From assembly GCA_027600665.1 (NCBI GenBank), contig JADGJL010000303.1, forward strand, positions 1 to 25,994: a DNA stretch of 25,994 nt. Direction: 5' to 3'. The notes under the pieces were generated by a model. The model was not told the DNA's origin. It made no database searches and was given only the letters and a program-made list of their open reading frames with translations. Numbering within the stretch: position 1 is the stretch's first letter; every line of letters begins with the position of its first letter. This document shows, one piece after another, positions 20,447 through 25,994 of this stretch. The position numbers and the translations under genes were made by a program. The stretch is from Irineochytrium annulatum (Eukaryota > Chytridiomycota > Chytridiomycetes > Chytridiales > Chytridiaceae).

Positions 20447-23016
20447 ATGAGTTCCACTATCGATGAGGGGAACCATACTGCCATCAGGGGCATGAAGGGA
20501 TCTTTGGGAATGCCTCGTCCTGACGCGTCGGCTTCTGCCGCCGTCGAGGCGAAAGTCCGGGCAAGAGTTCAGGCGGCAGCGCCGAGGGTCGCCAGGAACA
20601 TCGATCGGAGAACAGCCAACGCGATCGCCGGGACAGCATCGGCCACGGTCCTCCCTCCGTTTTTCGCCAACACACGTCAAGAGCTCTGCGTATTTTGTCC
20701 AATTTTCAAATCATATCAAGCAGGCGTGTGGGTTAACTGGTTTCGGCTTCACTGTTTTCCAATCTCCTCCTAACGACACTTCTTGATTTGTTTCAGATAC
20801 TTTAATGCAAATGATGACGCCTATTACGACAAGGATGAGAAACGTTTCAGTGTCGCCCGTGGATTCCTTCTTGACAACGGCGTCAGCGTGGACGACTGCT
20901 TTCAAAGCACACACTTTGTTAGCCATGGTGGCGGAAACGCTGGGCCCTCAAAGTCAACCGGGGCCACAGGTAGTTGCGGCCCAGGGCTCACCGAGAATCA
21001 AACCACTTCGAGCCGGGGTGTCCGTGCTCTCATCAACAGTTTGCGTTTAAACAATCCCATCGGCGTTGTCGCGGGCAAAAACTACGCCAAATCCCAAATT
21101 GGTGTGACGATGCCTGGCAATTCAACTTCATCGGCTTCTATATGGTGAAGGCGCTTTGGGCAATCAAAGAGGGGTCGTTTTTGCGATATAAAGTACTCTT
21201 TGAATGGATTGCTACGCGGGGGCAAACGCGGTGGTGGCTGCAAGATGGTGGAAACTGTTCCGAAGGTGGCGATGGAGTCAAACCTCGGCCTCCGAGGCCT
21301 ACAATGAGATGCGAGGCATGCGGGCTCACCCTGTGCGACCGTATCGGCGAAAAGTCTGTTTGAACACCAGCTGTGAGCGTTTCTTCCGTGTGAGAGGTTC
21401 AAAGGGCCGTTACGACACGGAATTAGACGTAACGGGTCATACCACAGACGACCTCTACAGTCCAAAGCTGTTTCAAAACTGGAGTCGTCTTGAGCTTTCA
21501 GATGACCTCGGCGAGATACTCACCTCTGGCCTCAAAGATGATGTAAGTTACAGCACCGTATGATACCACCTCTAAACGCGCCAGTCTGGCAGACATATAT
21601 TCATGACTGTTACTTCGAATGTAAGCCTACCTTATTGGCAACCTGCTGATGACATTGCCAATGATGAAAGAACGCCTCGATTTTGCAAGTCCTGTCATCG
21701 GGTCTCTTTGCGAAGGTTCTGGGATGTGTCTCTCTGCGTCACCTGCGGTGAATGGGTACGCGAGCCGCTTGTGTTACAACTGCTAAATGCAAGTACTTAG
21801 GAAGGGAGAGCGGGACGTACTATGTCCCCAGAGCCGCTTTCGAGTGATGTTCAACGAGGCCTGCAGAAGACATCAGCCCTACCTCTTGGGTGCGCAAGAA
21901 TCACCAACAACTCCGGCATTCAAGTGACCGTAGCGCCGGTGGACAGCCGTAGCCGCATTTCCGGCCACTTGTTGAACCGACTTGGCGTATGGTACAAGCT
22001 TAAGGGAGGCTGCACAATGGTTCACATTCTCGGTGCCCGACATGGCCCTTCGGCGACCACTGATGGAGACTATAGCATGGAAGATAAATTTTTGGAGGAT
22101 CTCGAACGAGCAGATCTGCCATTAACCCGAATGCCTCTGAAATATCACGTTGGTTTGTGTGGAGGATTGAAAGCAAAACTAACTAAAACGTGCGCAAAGT
22201 TAAAGATTTTAAAGGCAAACAATTCTCTCTAAATCTTGGCACAAGCTATGAGCATGCCAGCAAACTCCGCGCTTTGTATCCAACTGGCGAGAAAGACCCA
22301 AACCTGCGTGACATATATTCTAAGGCAATAAGCCGAAGTCAGCAAATGGTGCCGATTGGAGATTTCACGCAAAGTCTTCTCCTGGGTATTATGTTCAGTG
22401 ACCATGGCATCTCATATATATACAGGGTATGATACCGGTCAAAGCATGAATTATCATTCGGACGGTTGGTTTCCAACGTTTTTCTTGCATGAATAACACG
22501 GAAATAGACGAGCTAGGTGTCGGCGCCGTGGTTCTTTCTTGGAGTCTTGGGGGGACTTGCGATTTCAATCTTGGGGAGACATCCGTCCGCGTAGACACTA
22601 TTCTTCCACCTGCGGATCCAACGTGCCGCATCCGATTCCCGAGGGGTCCCACATTTAACCTAGCAGCATCAAAAGCGGCAACGAGGCCGATAAAGACTGC
22701 TGCAATAAAGGGCCTGGACATTCTTGCAAAATCGGCAAACAAAACGTATTTGAGGAAGCGTAAGCAAGACGTCATGGACGTCGACAGTTTGGCAGGCCGT
22801 CGAAAGAAGCGCGAAATGACAGCGGTTCGTAAATTGTTAACGCTGAAGCTTAAGCATGGGGACGTCCTGATTATGGTACGGAAAGAATTGATATCAAAGC
22901 TGATTCCACTATCTCGCCTGCAGGACGGCAACAACGTTCAAAAGTTTTACGAACATTCTATTTGTAATGTACAGTCTCCACGACTGGTAGTCACAGCGAG
23001 GAATATCAAGTGTTAG
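20447..23016 (+). CDS. AlkB-like 2OG-Fe(II) dioxygenase with two zinc ribbons
   Basis: Eight exons by phase: 20447-20727, 20797-21542, 21585-21755, 21801-22152, 22200-22385, 22426-22464, 22508-22875, 22924-23016. The model is 745 aa if two single missing A's in exon 2 are allowed for (AAA 21089-21091, AAAA 21350-21353). Two Cys4 ribbons precede the catalytic part: RCEAC..CLNTSC, and FCKSCHRVSLRRFWDVSLC followed by VTC. The jelly-roll follows: NLGTSYEHA, then MNYHSDD with iron ligands His (22455-22457) and Asp (22461-22463), LGVGAVVLSWSLGG, the distal His in QKFYEHS (22954-22956), and RLVVTAR, the AlkB-type R-x5-R that binds 2-oxoglutarate. This resembles a fungal AlkB/TET-like family recalled from other genomes. 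Such enzymes oxidise alkylated or methylated nucleic acid bases; the substrate is unknown. The frame of exon 1 is open upstream to 20252. Confidence 0.75.
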
Positions 23017-23195
23017 CCCATTGTATGGTGTACTTGTGAGAATCAGTTACGCTAAAGCACTAGTGTAGGCAGATGTCGTCCCGCCCCAGTCAACACAGCA
23101 TTACCACGGCATGATCCCGCCATCCTTCATCGTTATGGACATACCGAAGCGAAGGAAGAGTCTGTCGTCGTTTTGTTCTCGTTATCCCCCTGCAC

Positions 23196-23988
23196 ATGGA
23201 CGCTTGGGGTTTGTTTCTTAGCGGCTGGAAAACGGAGTTTGCGGGTACTAACCTCGAGAATCAGCAATGGATGGCCTTGGCGGAGGTGGAAGTTGGAATG
23301 GACGCCAGGTCGCCCATGCGCCGACTCCGCGCGTCAACTGCAAGCTGTGGCTTGTTACTAGAGAATATTCATTGCTTTTTCATTGTATCGGCCTGTTGCC
23401 TGTAGGCTTCTTCATCTCGAACGAGGCCCATAATAGAATGCCGAGGCACACTTCACAGATCCTGCAGGTCCCTTTGGTGCTAAACGAGCCATTGGTGTGA
23501 TCCTCGCTCTTTCTGCGGCAACCGATCCATGAGTTCCGCGCCGTGCACATGCAAGTGTACGTGGACGAACTTTGCTCACCGTCGCTGCCAGTAGCGGGCG
23601 TGAGGGTGGTTCCGAGGATTAGAAAGACAGCCGCTTTGCAGTACCCAGCGACTGACCAACGGCGTCATTATTAACATTAATGGAAAACGAACATGACTGG
23701 GTGTGAGAGGACGAGAATCCCGCCTCACATCCTGATGCTGATGTCCAGTCACCACCGTCGCGAGCCGAAGTGGAGCAAGGGTACCTGCAGGCCACCCTTC
23801 CCCACTTGACCCTCGCGGACCCTCGCCCTCCGCGTAAGCCCGGCCCATACGCGCCAGCGCAGTCTGCAGCCTTCGCGCGCACTTCGACGCTCCAAGACCA
23901 GCCCAACCATCTCCGTCGGAATGTCCAGGATAAGGCCGGGGCCAACAGCACGAGGCGTGATGGCGACATCAAATCGCTGTTGGGTTAA
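23196..23988 (+). pseudogene. Unresolved or decayed plus-strand coding stretch
   Basis: ATG 23196 opens about 69 codons with coding-like composition (MDAWGLFLSGWKTEFAGT). A second frame from 23267 is protein-like across a TGA at 23498-23500 (NEAHNRMPRHTSQILQVPL, then IHEFRAVHMQVYVDELC). A third frame, from ATG 23680 with a TGA at 23704-23706, encodes GYLQATLPHLTLADPRPPRK and ends at TAA 23986-23988. A GTGAGG donor near 23602 and an AG at 23709 would remove the second stop, so a functional spliced gene is not excluded. I recognise no domain. Confidence 0.3.
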
Positions 23989-24223
23989 CAGCGAAATGAA
24001 ACGAATGCGGATGGACCGGGACGATAGCGCGTTTGATCGCAGGACGCAGAGGCGGAGCTGTCGTCTGGACACCTGCGGGCCAGGTGAGCAGCCATCGGAG
24101 CCCTTTGCCGTTAGTAATTCTACTCCAGGGTGCAAGAAAGCAAACAGAGGGAAATTTGATCTGCTTTTATTCAATATGAGAGAATTTTTTCTTCACCGCT
24201 ACCAAACAGGATCAGGCCTAAAA

Positions 24224-25161
24224 TCACCAACGAGTGGTCTTGGACTTGTTGCCAAGCATGACAGCGTACTTGTAGGTTCCGTCGTCGTTGGCAAGGATGC
24301 AAGCTCTTCCGGCGGACATCTTGGCACACCTTTTGTAAGTAAACAAAGTGATTAATGTACAATATATGAAGCCTTAAGGAAACTCACCTGCAAAGAACCT
24401 GAGCCTGCTTCAACTTCTCCTGGTTGTATCCGGCTTCCTTCCTCCTCTGCTGGCACATGGCTCGTGCACAGTTATCACTTTTTGGCTCCACCGTTAAGTG
24501 GTCACTATTCGCGCACCCTGGCACATGGCAAAGATGTGACACGTTCCAGTCCGATAAATGCCTGACCGCATTTAACATATGCCCAAGGCCCCCAGCCATG
24601 ATGCCAAGCCAATGCCACGGGATGTAAATGTCGCCCTTGCGGCGATGGTATTCAATGTAGCCAGCATAGCGGTCTTTTGGCTTAAGATGTGTGCGATAGC
24701 AGCGGCTCGCTGACCTAAGAACCTTGCTCTAAAAATGTTCAGCAAATATGGTGTTGATGACTGATTGGGGCAAGAGACAGAGTTTCACCCACCTCAAAAA
24801 CCTTGTCCCTGGCATCGTAGTACTCCTTCACCTTCCAAGTGACCAGCCTGTTTGCCTCTGACCTGCTGACGTTCCTGAGTATATTGTCAACCCTTGCAGA
24901 TGGGTAGTAGTTGGATGCAGCAAACTGAAGGACTGCCGCTTTCTTGGCTTCCTCGGTGATGAAGTGACGTCGCTGGAGCGAGTGGGAAGCCCACGCAATA
25001 GTTGCCTTCTTGTCATCTGTTGCAAGATAGGGTACGGTGGCGGGGAGAGTTGCACGTGTACTTGGGTCCTTGGTGTGCTGGATGGCCTGGAGAGCAGGCA
25101 CCTTCTCGCGGAACCTCAGAGGGGTGAGTGCAGATAGATGCGAACTTGTGGCGTCCTGCAT
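24224..25161 (-). CDS. His-Me finger endonuclease with I-PpoI-type zinc-binding loop
   Basis: Three exons: 25161-24793, 24728-24388, 24329-24224 (271 aa from ATG 25161). Introns 24792-24729 (GTGGGT..TTTTAG) and 24387-24330 (GTGAGT..AAAAG) keep frame. The core is SHLCHVPGCANSDHL..SDN. His188, Cys190, Cys195, His200 and Asn209 have exactly the spacing of I-PpoI His98 (general base), Cys100, Cys105 and His110 (zinc) and Asn119 (metal). Cys215 matches I-PpoI Cys125, and Cys133 (SRCYRTHL) is a candidate for the remaining first-zinc ligand. The later second-zinc ligands are not spaced as in I-PpoI. The N-terminal 120 residues are helical and unassigned; an acceptor at about 25208 suggests a further 5' exon. 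The gene is free-standing, not inside an rDNA intron. It may be a domesticated or former homing nuclease that cuts double-stranded DNA. Confidence 0.75.
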
Positions 25162-25207
25162 GGTTCTCTCCAGGTTGCTCTGCGAAGACAGCCTGATATT
25201 GTCTCTG

Positions 25208-25994
25208 TGAAGGAAAGTGTCAGTCACACAATGCATGAGTCGACTTTGAGAAGTCAGAGGGAGAAAATTAACCTGATAGGGCTGGTCAGGACGTTGTGGG
25301 AGAAGCGTTGTGGAATGAGTGCTTAGGCAGGAATGCGAGCGTGTGGATGTGTGGTTGTTTAGTATCTCTTCTCTGCAAGGAGGGGGGCCATTTGTAGCAT
25401 TTTTGCATGCCCATGACATCATACGGTATCTAACCAACATCAAAAGCATTACTAATGATCAACAAGTCCAGTCCAATAGGAATTGCTTGAGTCTGCAGCC
25501 ACACATAGTCACATTCAAATTAAGGGTGGAGAAAGTCATTGCACCACTCAAACCCAGCTCAAAGGAGCAAAGCAACAGCGTGGAGAAGGTGAAAATTTTC
25601 TCCATGAATTCTTTGCAAGGGTTTGCTGCCTCCACATAATAGAGCTGATGGTTTATGAAATTAAATGCTAAATCCCTCAAACCCAATTAGTCAATGAATC
25701 AATATTAACATCCTCGCCACCAGTATCCATTAGAATACATTATATCAGATGCTTCTCCACTCTTACCCGGCGGTATTCATGCTGTGTCTTTTATTTTCCT
25801 TGGGCTTTCATTTTAATTTCTTTCTCTAATTTTGAGCAGTTCTTGGCTTCCCTTCATCTTGGTTCATGGAAGTAGTTCTGGCTGGTCACCGTGAGATGCT
25901 CCGGCTTGGCTTAAGCCAGCCTAAGTTAAAACAATTACAAAAAATAAGTACCTTACGCTCAAGTGCGCAATGCACCAGGCTTGCCGTAGGAGGA
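25208..25994. other. Spacer to window edge
   Basis: Upstream of the nuclease gene. Part may be its 5' exon or intron: a GTTAAT donor near 25271 and a CACAG acceptor near 25208 would join ATCAG to AGACAATATC in phase, but no start codon is in frame beyond. The rest is AT-rich and without a convincing gene. The last 30 bases read, on the minus strand, as a possible exon end before a GTAAGG donor near 25956, too short to judge. Confidence 0.35.
25907..25918. repeat. 12-bp perfect palindrome
   Basis: TGGCTTAAGCCA is its own reverse complement and sits in a longer imperfect inverted repeat (GGCTTGG/CCAGCC). It lies in spacer DNA. It could be a regulatory half-site pair or chance. Confidence 0.5.

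Noticed and set aside
1..25994. Transposon ends, LTRs, CRISPR arrays or biosynthetic cluster
   Set aside because: No long direct or inverted terminal repeats, spaced repeats, reverse transcriptase, transposase or biosynthetic enzymes were seen by eye; short or diverged repeats could be missed without a dot plot.

Overview
The window looks like nuclear DNA of a filamentous or zoosporic fungus, most likely an early-diverging chytrid-type lineage. Coding DNA is GC-rich at third codon positions, spacers are AT-rich, and genes are cut by many short GT..AG introns of about 40-117 nt with CTAAC/CTGAC/TACTAAG-like branch sites. The protein families fit too: F-box/ankyrin-like, BTB, REB1/TTF-I-type Myb, a zinc-ribbon AlkB-like dioxygenase and an I-PpoI-like nuclease. 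The chytrid placement is inference. No bacterial operons, tRNA, rRNA or CRISPR were seen.

Layout. 118-2810 (+): F-box protein with weak ankyrin-like repeats. 3848-6188 (-): secreted-signal, single-pass membrane protein with a long low-complexity cytoplasmic tail, convergent with the first gene. 6459-7513: coding-like but unresolved. 7889-10602 (-): seven-exon BTB protein whose short C-terminal exons I reconstructed by phase. 10991-11812 (+): a second BTB protein, head-to-head with the first, broken by two homopolymer indels. 12302-13163 (+): decayed gene. 13395-15950 (+): ten-exon REB1/TTF-I-like Myb protein. 16499-17450 (-): pseudogene with an 8-bp frameshifting duplication and an in-frame stop. 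17603-18262: coding-like debris. 18323-19960 (+): second REB1-like paralog. 20447-23016 (+): eight-exon 2OG-Fe(II) dioxygenase of AlkB type with two zinc ribbons and two homopolymer frame breaks. 23196-23988 (+): unresolved or decayed coding stretch. 24224-25161 (-): free-standing His-Me finger nuclease with the I-PpoI zinc loop. 25208-25994: spacer.

The left half (to about 11.8 kb) is ordinary signalling and adaptor genes. The right half (12-25 kb) concentrates DNA-binding and DNA-modifying proteins among broken genes: two Myb paralogs, an AlkB-like enzyme and a homing-type nuclease. I see no evidence that they form one pathway. The mixture resembles a fast-turnover region shaped by local duplication and decay. 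Exon models were built by hand from reading phase, splice signals and family motifs, and none has transcript support here.
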